Assembly: GCA_014338405.1 (NCBI GenBank)
Contig: JTDE01001368.1
Span: forward strand, 34,577-98,576
DNA from: Paragonimus skrjabini miyazakii
Lineage: Eukaryota; Platyhelminthes; Trematoda; Plagiorchiida; Troglotrematidae
Direction of reading: 5' to 3'
Length of the DNA: 64,000 nt
The notes under the pieces are model-generated. The model did no database searches, was not told the DNA's origin, and saw nothing but the letters and a program-made list of their open reading frames with translations. This document shows positions 46,745-57,610 of this stretch, in pieces (position 1 is the stretch's first letter; the number at the start of each line of letters is the position of its first letter). The position numbers and the translations under genes are program-made.

Positions 46745-47975
46745 CACTAACTCACAGATCTCGCAACCCAGGATTGATATTCCTGTCGTCTTGGAAAGCT
46801 ACGCCACGGAATTTGCAGGATCACTAGCAGTAATTTTCAATCGCTCGATGCCAACTGGTCAGTTACCACAAAGCTGGAAACAGCTCGGAGTCAGAGATGA
46901 CTCAACAAACTATCGACCAATAGCGTTGGTTTTGGTGGTTTCTAGAGTACTAGGCAGCTTACCAGAAGACTGTCTTCAGGTCAGGGTTGTAAATTTCCAA
47001 CTCATCGCCAAGCAGCAACATGGCTTGCCTAAGAGACTCTCAGGGGTCTCAAGTCTGCTGATTTCCAGTGACGTTTTGACGAAGGTTGCCGTTGCAGGAC
47101 CAACTACAGACGTGGTTTATCCCGACTTTTCCAAAGCCTTTGGCGTGGTTGATTACATTTTCTTGCTGTGGAAGCTTAATAGCTATGAACTTAAAGGGCA
47201 CTTACTCACTTAGCTTCAGGATTATTTGACAACGTAAGTTCAACGTCAAAGTGAATGAACATCTGCTAGAGGGTTTCCCAGCCAATAGTGGTGTTTCGCA
47301 AGCATCAACTTTAGGGTCCACGCTATTCATTCTTTCCGTTCTCGAACTTCTCAGTATGATAACCCATGTTGCTCTAAGCTGATAACAAAGCTTTGGGGGT
47401 ACTACAGTACCCGGAAGTTGTGACAACCTAACAGAACCATTCAGACTGTCTGAACCAGTTATCTATAGAAAATAACTTGTCGTTCAATGTCAACAACAGA
47501 AAGATCATGCACACTCGCCATCAGAATTGTGCTGCCAACTACCTTAACGATATAAAGTTGCTGTTGTCAGTATGTGAACGATACCTAGAGGCCATGGAGA
47601 CACAGTCTGAGCTTGTCTGTAAACTGTACAGCCATGATTAAACAGACAGAAATAACCAAGAATTTCTTAGGAAGAATTTGTGGAATTTTCCATCTTGAGG
47701 TGTTTTTCGCTACGTTTGCCACTGTAATACACCCACCTCTGGAAACGAACTCACACGCCTATCGTTCTTATCTTCAAAATGCTTGACATTTGTCGAAAAT
47801 GTTCAAGGACGGGCCACCAGAAAAATTATGGGGGCTAAGGCAAATCCCGTGCCCAGAAGGATTGGCAGAATTCGGTCAACTCTCGGTTAATTACGGACAC
47901 CTAAAGAGAGGCTTAATTATCACTTGAGAAATTTTTCACACCCCGAGTCATCAACCGGCACTTCTTCCCCCTTTA
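46745..47975 (+). mobile_element. CR1-like non-LTR retrotransposon, RT domain (degenerate)
   Basis: The 140-codon frame 46791-47213 reads AVIFNRSMPTGQLPQSWKQL, NYRPIALVLVVSRVL, KQQHGLPKRLSGVSSLLISS and DVVYPDFSKAFGVVDYIFLL. These are CR1-clade RT motifs 0-2 (L..IFN.SL..G..P..WK, NYRPISL, QHGF...RS...NLL, VDVVYLDFSKAFD.V.H..LL.KL). The catalytic Asp of SKAFD is Gly. After a frameshift, VNEHLLEGFPANSGVSQAST follows (motif B, SGVPQGSVLGPLLF), then SFNVNNRKIMH and the C-terminal VQGRATRKIMGAKANPVPRR ... LRTPKERLNY (VQRRATK.+.G... RL..L.TL..RR.R). The metal-binding FADD box is not readable. The 3' UTR probably reaches about 47975. No endonuclease remains. Dead copy. Confidence 0.85.
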
Positions 47976-49522
47976 AATAAGGATGATATGTGAGGGAGTC
48001 ACTCGCTGAAACCGAGCAATCGGACAGGCAGTTTAGTCTGTAAACAGAATTGTTTTACAGTTGGGATCTGTTCACAATGGAACACAATACCCAACTCCGT
48101 GGTCATGGTTGAGAGATTTAAAATATTACTCGACCGGTACAAACGTGAGTGACAACGTGCACCACAAGTTTCTCGACCATCGACCTAGTCCAGTCCCACG
48201 GGTCACTAAAAGCGCATATCTGGTGAAATTTTGACTCACTGTGTTCAACTGTCCGTTGCTGATATGACTGCAGCCGGCAGCTTATCTGGACTAACCAACC
48301 GACGTTATGCTCACAAAAGTACTTGAAGCAACCTGTCGGTTTTGGTTGCATAATACTGGGTGAGCTTGTATGATGTATAAAACTAGCATGTTTTACGTTT
48401 TTGACTGGTGAAAATGAACAAGATATTAAAATATCATAGTCTCTAGCTTTGTTCTGTTCAGATAAAACTTCACTGAGGTTTCCTTTTAATTATTTCCACT
48501 CATCTTTTCATTGCACCTATAAAAAATTCTGAAGAATTCATCCTATTTCCACACGAAAAGTTCATGCTTGTTTCAAAGGTGTTGTCATCTTGGTCGCAAA
48601 TGTTCGGGTTTGCATTCCGCATTCCCGCGACGAAGAACATTCTGTCTTATGTCGTCAGTTTGCCTCTGTAACGAAGTTAATTTTTACAGGGGGTCAGCAA
48701 TGCAGCAGATTAGAAAATGAATAAGCAATATATCGGAGATTTTATTCAACGTATTGATCGTTCTACACACCTGGAATGTGATCTCCAGCTTCAAACATAT
48801 TGCAACAGATTATGACGCGTTCAAATGCCCTTTTAAGATAGTGTCCCTTATTGACGGTAGTTTTATCTCTTCCAGTTACAAAAAATGTGGGATGAACGAG
48901 GCTGCCTTCGTAAAAAGAGGGGCTCCTACAGAATGTTTCTTGTCAGAGAGGGATAACGTAAAGGGTATTCATGCCGTAGGTTCCATTCTCTCTCTACTTT
49001 TTATCATTAACCCGGCGTTGCTTCTTCCCTTCTGGTTGGACGGCCACCGAACATCATCGTCAACTGTAGATATACTGTTATCAGTAGTGTCAAAAAAGAA
49101 TCTTAACTTACACTCTAATGGTAACTAAGAGTGAGTACTGGCTCAGGAAACCACAACCTCATGCCATTCAGTAAGGCCAGATACACTCATTAATAATCAT
49201 ATGATATGGCGATTGTGTGCATCGACTGACACAAATAGACACGTGGACCAACACTGGGCAACCAGTCAGCGCGAGAAATGACCAAGAAACAGAGCAACAT
49301 CATCGGACCAGAAGTCAACATTGCGGACAAGAGACAATTGGCCCGTCACCCAATGGGCTCGAAAAAGCGACCGGTTAATGAAGCTAGTCGAGCGAGTTTA
49401 TCAGTAGGTTAAGTTGTTCATTTTGAATACAGCTTTATTTTGGGCAACGATAGATTTGCTTTTGACTCCACGTGAACTAAGTTCGAGATCTGAAACTTCT
49501 TGCAGGCCAACCCAACGGAGAT
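47976..49522. other. No recognisable feature
   Basis: A 124-codon plus frame (48754-49128) is the longest here. It shows no motif or splice context that convinces me. Otherwise nothing is seen. Confidence 0.45.
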
Positions 49523-49880
49523 GTGATCGAGGTTCATGTGGTCAGCTGGCATTGTCTGCGTCAATTGGTTGCCAGAAGCTGTAGTTATATTTATAGCACA
49601 GGGACAAATCGCCAGGGATTTTGCCGCAAAGCCTCGGATGGCCGGACAATTCGACAGGTAATAGTTACCGGCAATTTGTGTCGGTTGAATCACGTATTAC
49701 GTACACTATACGAGTTTTTACTACACTAAGTGATGCTTATCATGATCACCAAATGTTGCAACAGACCTCGGAATGGTCAAACGAAGACGTGGTCACGAAT
49801 TGTGGTTGCTCCGTTGAGTAAAGTCGATCGGTGTCGTCTGTAGGTTGGGGACTTCGTGGTCATTAAAATCGATTGTCGCA
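49523..49880 (+). pseudogene. RTE-like RT C-terminal fragment
   Basis: The frame 49523-49729 reads HCLRQLVARSC ... DGRTIRQVIVTGNLCRLNHV. This aligns residue for residue, by eye, with the 57.3-57.4 kb element (RCFRQLAHIKW ... DARSIGQVLTLHSLQWLGHV). The nucleotides from 49770 (GAATGGTCAAACGAAGACGTGG region, TGCTCCGTTGAGTAAAGTCG, GGTTGGGGACTTCGTGG) match 57510-57600. So this is an older, 5'-truncated copy of the element at 56.35-57.6 kb, decayed by substitutions and small indels. Confidence 0.65.
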
Positions 49881-49991
49881 ATAGTCGTCTAACTTAGTCG
49901 TTTTCGCTTCCTTTTCCTCTTGATGGCAGTTGTCTATTAAAATGTATCCCCTTGGTGTTACGGTGGCTAGAGTCACAGTGTGGCGAAAAGG

Positions 49992-50480
49992 TGTCCAACA
50001 AAGCACACTCTTTGTTGTCCAACACGCTAGTTAGCATGTTACGCGTGCGTTCGCTTTAACGAGTCAGCATTCCAGCCCACAACACCAGCAGGTTTCCACT
50101 CACGCGTCGTGTGCACTTCTTCCCGGTTTACGTGTGTGATCGGCACCTTCTATCCGGGGGGTTTTCCGCCTGCCAATCTTCGTCCGTTGGTCCGATTTCG
50201 TTGAGCCATGGCTCGTCCGGTCGCTCGTGTTGTCCTCCATCCATCCACAGTGGGCTTTGATCGCATACCACGTCGGCGTCGAGATATTCCCGCAAGTGTT
50301 GGAATAATCACGCCTCCGATTTACTTATCCATTCTATTTTGCGAGCGATGACTCATCCGATTGCCCCCATTGTCCGCCATCCGATGGTTGAGGGTTTGTA
50401 GACGTGCCTCTCCCCCGAGTTGGGGTATTCCGCCGAGTGTTTGAATACTCGCACCCCCGGCCTGAGAATCCACCACAACA
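49992..50480 (+). repeat. LTR-like ~500-bp interspersed repeat, copy B
   Basis: Second copy of the repeat at 32690-33206, in inverted orientation relative to it. It starts near TGTCCAACAAAGCACACTC and ends in CCACCACAACA. The part from about 50200 to 50455 is an internal tandem duplication of a unit of about 115-130 bp: CTCGTCCGGTCGCTCGTG ... GGAATAATCACG, then CTCATCCGATTGCCCCCA ... GAATACTCGCAC. The same duplication is present in copy A, so it predates both insertions. There are no hammerhead SINE sequences at its borders here, which shows that the repeat moves independently of the SINE. Confidence 0.75.
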
Positions 50481-50506
50481 TTACCGTTTGGTCAAAAACA
50501 TGGTCA

Positions 50507-50556
50507 ATTATATATATATATATGCATATATATATACATATATATACTCGTATATG
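50507..50556. repeat. (TA)n-rich simple repeat
   Basis: About 50 bases of TATATATA, TGCATATATATATACATATA and similar just downstream of the LTR-like repeat. Short open frames across it on both strands are artefacts. Confidence 0.85.
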
Positions 50557-53500
50557 CAATGAGAGATTATATTCCGTAAAGGTGATGGTGAATGAAAATA
50601 CTTAGAAATGGAATATTCAAACTCAACAACTTTCATCGATGGCATAGGCCCGATTGTGCACCATCGTTAAGTGTGCTTGATGATGATACAACTGCAATCC
50701 AAATGCCAAGCTCGGCGAACATATTAATACCAAAACAATCAACCCGAGCTACGAACAACGCCATCACTGTTCACAACTATCAGTTTCGTGCGTTCGCTTG
50801 GTCTAAACGGTAGTAAGAAGTCGCTAGTGTCCAGTGTTTCACCATCCTCATTTTCGTTGTATACATCGGTAAAATTTCCACCATCGCGGACTGTTGGTTA
50901 CGTGTGACAGCCACAGGTAGAAAAAGCAAATCACAGCCCAAAGAAAGAAGAGAGAGACAGGAAACAAGACTCAACGCATAAAACCCTGAAAACTCAGAAA
51001 CTCAGCATCGAAATGCATGCAACTTACAACCATTCAACTGAGAAATCAGCGAGAATAAGACAATTCGTTTCCCGGGGACATTCACTGAGCCACGACTTTC
51101 CTTATTCTCACTTCAGGGAAATGAGCCAACCAGCGGCAACTTTCACACTACTGAACCCGACTGACAGTTATCTGTCCACATGTTTCTGACCGAGAGACGA
51201 ACCTACTCGGCCGGCAACTGTTCTATCTACATGTCACAAACATTTGTTTGTCTCCCAAGAACGCTAGACGTTTCGATTGTTAGATTAACAAGGAATACTC
51301 GGTTTCTTAAACGATCAGTTGGCATGTGCAATACAATGCCCATCTACCTTGATTTAGACGTATTTTAAAACTGACTGAATGAGCTCGCTTAACTCGAACT
51401 ACAAATACAGCCTCACTTGCATTCATTTGCTGGTGTCACCAGATAGCTTCGATTGATCACAAACATGGATAATCTGTAGGCAAGGACGGTTAACGTATTT
51501 AATTACGAACGGACACGTTTCGAAGAATTAGCTTAGCGCCACGTTAACGATAGCCATTACATACGTGCTAATAAGCTTCAGATAAATGATTCTTGGTTAC
51601 CCGAGATGAAATATAGGTTAATGACGATCACCACGGCTTTGGAGACATGGCTGACGTTTTACTACCTGTAACATTGCCGGTTCCTCAGACATATCTAAAT
51701 CCGTAGATAGAATCCGCTTAGATTTCACGCTAGTGCGCCATGCAGCATTTTCTATCATTACCTTCTGATATATGCGGATTTTGTCAATACCTAAACGAAA
51801 GATTGCGTGAAATTCAATACCCGGCCACGGTTGCCCTACAGCTAGTCGGAATGACCATCATTACATTAGTACGGACTTGATTTATTGTTCTAAGCTCTTA
51901 AACGGGTCTATAAGAATCGCTAACAGTAGCTGTGACATGCTACCGAACGTTACCAAACTTCCAATGTATACACTTGTCTGATCGGTCTGTTAATCCTGCA
52001 TTCCAGCTGCAATAACAGTAATCAGTAAATTATCCGTTTGCTGCCTTCCATCATCTTAAACTGCACTTGATCAAGATGAGTCGGTTTATGTCAGTCACGT
52101 TTTACGCACCGGAGAAAAATTCACGAAGTAATCAGACTAAATGTTTCAATGAAAAGAATAGACGAAAAGTTTCACACACCAGTCTTATTGTGAAGAGACT
52201 CACGACGTTTCTTAGAACATACGTTAATTGTTTTGTTGATGGGGATTTATCCAAATCACATGATTCAAATGCATTGAGGGTTTGCAGTTGTAATTGGTAA
52301 CATTTGCAATAGTCCGTAGGTTGTAGGTAAGATGAAAAGCTTTTGCAGGATAACTTGAAAGCCATTGTAATTTGAGTTATTGACAACGTTTCACTCGTGA
52401 CACAGAGGCTTGATCAGCCAAATAACCCAAATTACTTGTTGGTTTGAAGTTGTTCTGGAAGTACAATTTCTAAATCCGTCTCAAACATACTACATCTTAC
52501 AAAAAGCTGTCCTGTTTACTCACTCGAATTTTGCCTAAGCCATTGTAGCGACTATAATAGATAATACCTTAGATAGTCACATTCCACTGTATGCTTTTGG
52601 TGATTTTCGTTTTCATCTACTTTTGTTTTAGTTAGGCTATTAATTTATACTGTTCTTTCCTGGGGATAAAATAATAACTTGCTCCATGCCTCGTTAACTT
52701 GACGTGCTTCCTCTGTACACTCCATTTTCCAGGGTATATATCAATACATAGGGGTCAACGTCCTAAATCTTTGTTTCCACTGTTGTGTGGTTTTCGATAG
52801 TGAGAACTGACTGGGTATTATCTTGTTGGACTGTTCCAACACCATGGTTCATCAGAAGGGCATCAGGTTGACCGAACAAGAATATAAACAATAGAAGAGT
52901 TATAATCAGCGAGCTAATCTCAGGCCTAGAGCGATTCCTTTTGAGGCAACCTCACGTGAAAGTTGATAAGAACGCAAACATTTAAATCAAAAGTGAGTAG
53001 TGCTCAATATGTAGCAACAGTAACCACAAGCATTTGTCAAAATGAAAAAATGCTCCTGTGAGCAATTCTCATACAAAACGCTGAAAAAGTGTTAAAATAC
53101 GAATGGTGCCTGCGACAGAAGATTCTGAGAACACGATAATTTCAAATCAGGACAGTGAACAGGATTTAAAACATACATAAACAGAAGGAAAATTACCATA
53201 TTTAGCAAGCCCAACAATTTTCACGTCAAATGATTACTTCAGTCATTCGAAAAGAAAGCTCTGTTATCGTGCGAACGACTCCAGTAAACCTACATTATTC
53301 TCGTGGGAAAAAGTAGAGTTCTGTCTGCAATGCGAGTAAACAAACACGACAACTATATTCATCATTTATAGTTGAAATAACATTTCGATAGACAACTTAA
53401 TTAAGTAATGTGAACAACATGTAGCATACGGAATAATGGACTCTCCGTACAATGGTATATTGGCGGTAAAGAGGATAAAACAAACATCTTAAGTACAATT

Positions 53501-54790
53501 TTGATGTACAACGGGATATATCCATACGCAAGCATGACAAACATAACAGTTAACTATTAGTAAATTTATCACAAGCAGAGATTTCAATAAAATAATAGTG
53601 AACGACAAACGGTACCTATTAAAGAGAAAAAGGTCACAGACCTCGTCAACAAGTTCAATTCTTTCGGGCTTGCAATAATAGAAGACTAACGGTGCAGCCA
53701 ATGTAAGCGTACATTTTCTTCGCAGGTGAACTCTGCAGGAGTGACAGACTTCGAATGCGTTACATAAAATTCCGGGCATCTAAGTTTAACATGCATCAAA
53801 GGACAATGCTTTTTGTCAAGTAAATTCACAAATGAAGCGGAAAATTAATTACTAACACGAACGAAGCAAAGTATGTCAAAAGAGAGGCAACAGATGATAA
53901 GATTACTAAGGTGATCATCCTTAAATAAGGAAGACGATAAATTCTAAGATTGTCGGGAATGAACAGCAAATGTCCGCACGAAAGTCAGTGAAAAATATTG
54001 GACAACGCAGCACACGAACTGATTGTGAGTTGGTTAATACGCCATATAAAACCATCGTCTGAGTAAATTATAAAAAACGTTCTTACTGGAGAAGACATGT
54101 TGGAAAGGTAGTCGGAAATAGGGAGAGTAAAAAACATTGGCAACTTGCAAGTTACTAACGTTGTTTGATGTCAGGGTAGACGTTTTTCTGCTGTAGTGTA
54201 TAACCTGTCTATGGATCAGGAAATGACCATGGAGTTAAGTAAAACAGTAGGATATTTATTTCAAAATTCAGAGAATCAGAACGTACAATTCGTAACTAGC
54301 TTATTGACTAGGATAGTCAAAGGACACATGCAAACAACCCTGTATATCGTATATAGAGAAAAGCAGAAGACACCAACGTGGAGGGTGAATCAAGGATTAT
54401 GTGGAAGGCCCAGTAGGCAAATTTATTTCCGTCTTTCAGAAATGTATCAGCCAACACTAGCGTATAATCTGTGCAGAATCTCTCAAGAGTACAAACGAAC
54501 GAGCACTGGGTCTATCACGAAGCTTTCCTTTAACAGACTCTTTTACTATGTCTAGGAACTGTGAGTAGGTGAGATGATTTTGAACAACGTCGCCTCAACT
54601 TCGGTGAGTGATAGATCCATCAAACAAAACGTCAACAAAATTTCTAACCGCTTACTACTCAGGAACTGTTTCAAATGACCATCCAAAAAATGCATCTGCT
54701 TTAGAGATAGTCAAACGATCTGAGCATTACTCTCGATAAATTTTATTTGAACACTGAAACGTCATGGCTTGACCATGTCGGTTGTGGAAT
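50557..54790. other. No recognisable gene
   Basis: A minus-strand stretch at about 51380-51530 (CACTGAATGAGCTCGC to ACGGACACG) weakly matches 34800-34900 and may be another RTE-like fragment. Frames at 53779-53489 (96 codons, minus) and 54196-54555 (119 codons, plus) have no recognised motif. Confidence 0.4.
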
Positions 54791-54825
54791 TAGTACTGTA
54801 GTGGTCAGTGTACCCAACTAAAGGG

Positions 54826-54900
54826 AGCAAGAACCACCGGTGGCTCTCTTGGTTAGTTTATGCAAGGCGGAAGCTCGAATCCAGTGCTTCCTGAAGTAAA
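54826..54900 (+). other. tRNA-like sequence (probable SINE head)
   Basis: TGGCTCTCTTGGTTAG (box A-like, from 54841) followed about 30 bases later by AAGCTCGAATCC (box B-like, 54871-54882). It resembles the 5' part of a tRNA-derived SINE of a different type from the hammerhead SINE. No cloverleaf can be closed, and no second copy was found. Confidence 0.35.
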
Positions 54901-55211
54901 CCATTGTGAAAATACTTCCGTAGGTGGACGTCTGGACCGCATGCGAATGATGTTCACGTCCTATTGACAAAAGTCCCTCGTATAAGTAAAAAATGCCCCG
55001 AGGTAGTTATCAAGAAGTTATATCACATACCTGGCTAGGAGTTGTTTATGGTAAATCAGGCTGCTTGTGACGTTTCTGCTAAACCAACGCAAACTAGTAG
55101 GACATCCGAACAACAGTTCCGTCATTGCTTAACGGACAATTTCTGAAACGGTTTTGCGAAGTCACACATTTTCAATTTATAACTATCAAACGACTAAAAC
55201 TCACTTTTCAG
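54901..55211. other. Probable intron or upstream sequence
   Basis: No gene is recognised. It ends in a good acceptor-like tract (AAACTCACTTTTCAG). Confidence 0.35.
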
Positions 55212-55718
55212 TAATAGGATTAAAATGAATCAGATGAACCAGAGTCAGCATGATGACGATTTTTGCTTAAACTTGTTTGATTCGCATCCGAGGCAGGTCA
55301 TGCTCCGCTTCATCCCCTTTTGGTGAGTGATCGATCTGCACTGCCTGTAAATTGGAAGGAAATCTTGCGCCTCATCATGACGTTCAACTGTGTCCGTCTG
55401 GTTCTAAATGGTCGGCCGGTCGGGAATGCCGCACAACCACCGAACCCAGCCAAGCCCTACCAATTTGACCACGGAATTCTGTATTACAGTCTGCCTCCCA
55501 CATGTGAACTGACACAGTCGGACCCCTCGGCGTGGACACACTTGATAGTGGAAATGGGCTATGATTTCATAAGAATTAAGGGTGAAGGAATTCGGCTCCC
55601 ACAGGAAACAAAGGATTCTACCAATCGCGACGTGTCAGAGTGGACCATTCCGTTTGAGCCCAGAAGAAAACTGAGTGTTAATCATTTTGATTACATGTTC
55701 AACGGTGGGTACGACTAG
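55212..55718 (+). CDS. Probable host exon(s), uncharacterised protein
   Basis: Two consecutive frames overlap. After the acceptor TTTTCAG (AG at 55210-55211) a frame starts at ATG 55225 (MNQMNQSQHDDDFCLNLFDS) and ends at a TGA within TTTTG/GTGAGTG, a strong 5' splice site. A second frame is open from 55281 to the TAG ending at 55718, 146 codons, with LPVNWKEILRLIMTF, FNCVRLVLNGRPVGN, a proline-rich PPNPAKPYQFDHGILYY and SAWTHLIVEMGYDFIRIKGE. It has balanced composition and a possible 5' splice site ACG/GTGGGT at 55704/55705. Either the two are alternative exons, or one gene is broken by a single-base error near 55320. I do not recognise the family; no transmembrane segment or catalytic motif is seen. 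It is likely a genuine host coding region because it matches no retroelement in the window. Confidence 0.45.
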
Positions 55719-56349
55719 TGAACAGCACGAACGACCATTGCAACAGGACCAACCGGAACCCAGAAATTTCGGGAAAGCGGGAGATAAAATCAACATAATT
55801 TTCCTTTCCTGATGCATTCAGTGGTCAGTTAAATCAAAGTATATGCATACGCGACAAAGCGGTCTGCTCATCTACAAAAGTCCTTCAGGTCTCCGTTTTC
55901 TAGTGATCCTAAGGAATGGCCTAACCGATGTTCAACCGACGTATCTCAGCTTTCTTGTAAGTATGATGGAGGTTATCCTACAAATGACCACAGTACAATT
56001 CACTTTAGTTTTCTGAAGATTAATTATAAGACACGCAGATCATTTAAGATGCGTATTACAGTTTCGTTGTGGTTACATATCTGGTTGGGTTACTGATAGG
56101 TGTAACGAATGGAAGAAACGAAGATGATGCGAGCGTACTAATAACTTTATAAGTAGTAAGTTGGGCAGTAGGAACGGGATAACAGTGAGAACAGCTGAGA
56201 ACGTTTGAACTTAAGAAACCGAAACGAAAATCGTTGCTGAACGTAACGCAAGAAGCGATATAGTTCCACAGTTTCTGTCGCCTTATTTTCCTACTGAACT
56301 AGGTTGTAGAGTCACGTTCGAACGTGTTTGACAATGCTAAGTTTGTGAT
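55719..56349. other. No recognisable feature
   Basis: About 630 bases between the candidate exon and the RTE-like element. Nothing recognised. Confidence 0.45.
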
Positions 56350-57610
56350 AACCAAAGGGGCATCAGTTTGGTGTCTATTGCGTCCAAGTTGCTCACTGTC
56401 CTCACTTTACGTCGGCTCACTAAGCTCAGAGGAAGTCAGGTATGCGAAGAACAGGCACGATTCCGATCCGGTCGAGGGTGCACTGATGACACTTTTACCT
56501 AGCGACGAATCCCGGAATATCGGCACTGTTACAAACAGCCGACGGCCTTGGTCTTTTTTGGCCTGAAAGCTGCTTTCGATTCAGTCGCTCGTAACGTTCA
56601 TTGCAGCTGTCTTCGTCGCAGGGGAGTCCCAGGGAAATGCGTGAATCTGATGAGATTACTGTATGCTCACTCTGTAAACAGAGCGGGAGTTTATGAACAA
56701 CTGCTTCGGGCGTGTTCGCCAATGGTGTCCGAGTTCCCCCTTTTTGTTCAATTTCGTCGTGAACGACATTCTGGAGGGTGTGCTTGAGGTGTCCAGCGAA
56801 CTTGGTATTGAGATTCTTCCTGACGCTGGATTGACCGATCTAGAGTATGCGGACGACATTGTCTTATTGAGCCCCTCTGCCCAAGACATGCAGACTATGC
56901 TGAACAAGGTGAGTGACAGGGCTGGATTGTATGGAATGCGCTTCGCACCTTCAAAGTGCGGTGGTGCTTCAAGATGGGGGTATTTCCATTCCTACTTTTT
57001 TTACTGCAGGCAATCCGCTTTAGACGGAGAACAGTTTCACGTACCTGAGTAGCATTATCTCGTCAGCCTGTAATATTGCTGATGAGACATCAGCGAGAAC
57101 TGCAAAGGCACGAGTTACCTTTGCCAAACTGCGTCTTCTGTGGCGTCGAAAAGACGTCCGGTTGTCGCTGAAAGGAAGAGTATATAATGCCTGTGTGCGC
57201 TCCAGTTTGCTCCATGGTTCGGAAACACGGCATGTTCATAAGGAAGATATCAACACGCTTGCTGTGTTCCACCATCGTTGTTTTCGCCAGTTGGCCCATA
57301 TTAAGTGGATTGATCACGTGGGCAATGTGGCCATTCACCAGCGCGTACTCCGGAACGCCCGGGATGCGCGATCAATTGGTCAAGTACTCACGTTGCACAG
57401 CTTGCAATGGTTAGGTCACGTACTTCGTATGCCAGCTGAGCGTTTACCGTACCGAGCATTATAGACTGAGACCAACAACAGTTGGGTGAAACCACATGAT
57501 GGCCAAGCAACAAAGTGGTCACGAAATATGAAGACCCTGACTGCTCCACTGAGCAAAGTGGGTAGGTATCGCCTGTGTGATTGGGGTCCTCGTGATACAG
57601 TTTTAATATA
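56350..57610 (+). mobile_element. RTE-like non-LTR retrotransposon, RT domain to C-terminus (degenerate)
   Basis: The best preserved LINE in the window. In order on plus: NQRGISLVSIASKLLTVLTL (RT motif 1, from 56350), EEQARFRSGRGCTDD (motif 2a), a stop, PTALVFFGLKAAFDSVAR (motif A; the first catalytic Asp is Gly), a frame change, VRQWCPSSPFLFNFVVNDIL (motif B region), LEYADDIVLLSP (the YADD catalytic box, intact, about 56850), a frame change, then SLKGRVYNACVRSSLLHGSE and FHHRCFRQLAHIKW, LQWLGHVLRMPAERLPY, and the end block SKVGRYRLCDWGPRD (57560-57590). At least two frameshifts and one stop occur. The N-terminal endonuclease is missing. Family by motif: the endonuclease/RT type with a WLGHVLRM C-terminus, as in RTE/SR2-type trematode elements. 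No (TGA)n tail is seen downstream. Confidence 0.85.

Noticed and set aside
48754..49128. 124-codon plus frame
   Set aside because: No domain, no convincing acceptor or donor, and composition like the surrounding non-coding DNA.
51380..51530. Weak match to the RTE-like element at 34.8 kb
   Set aside because: Short, with many indels; not strong enough for a separate feature without an alignment.
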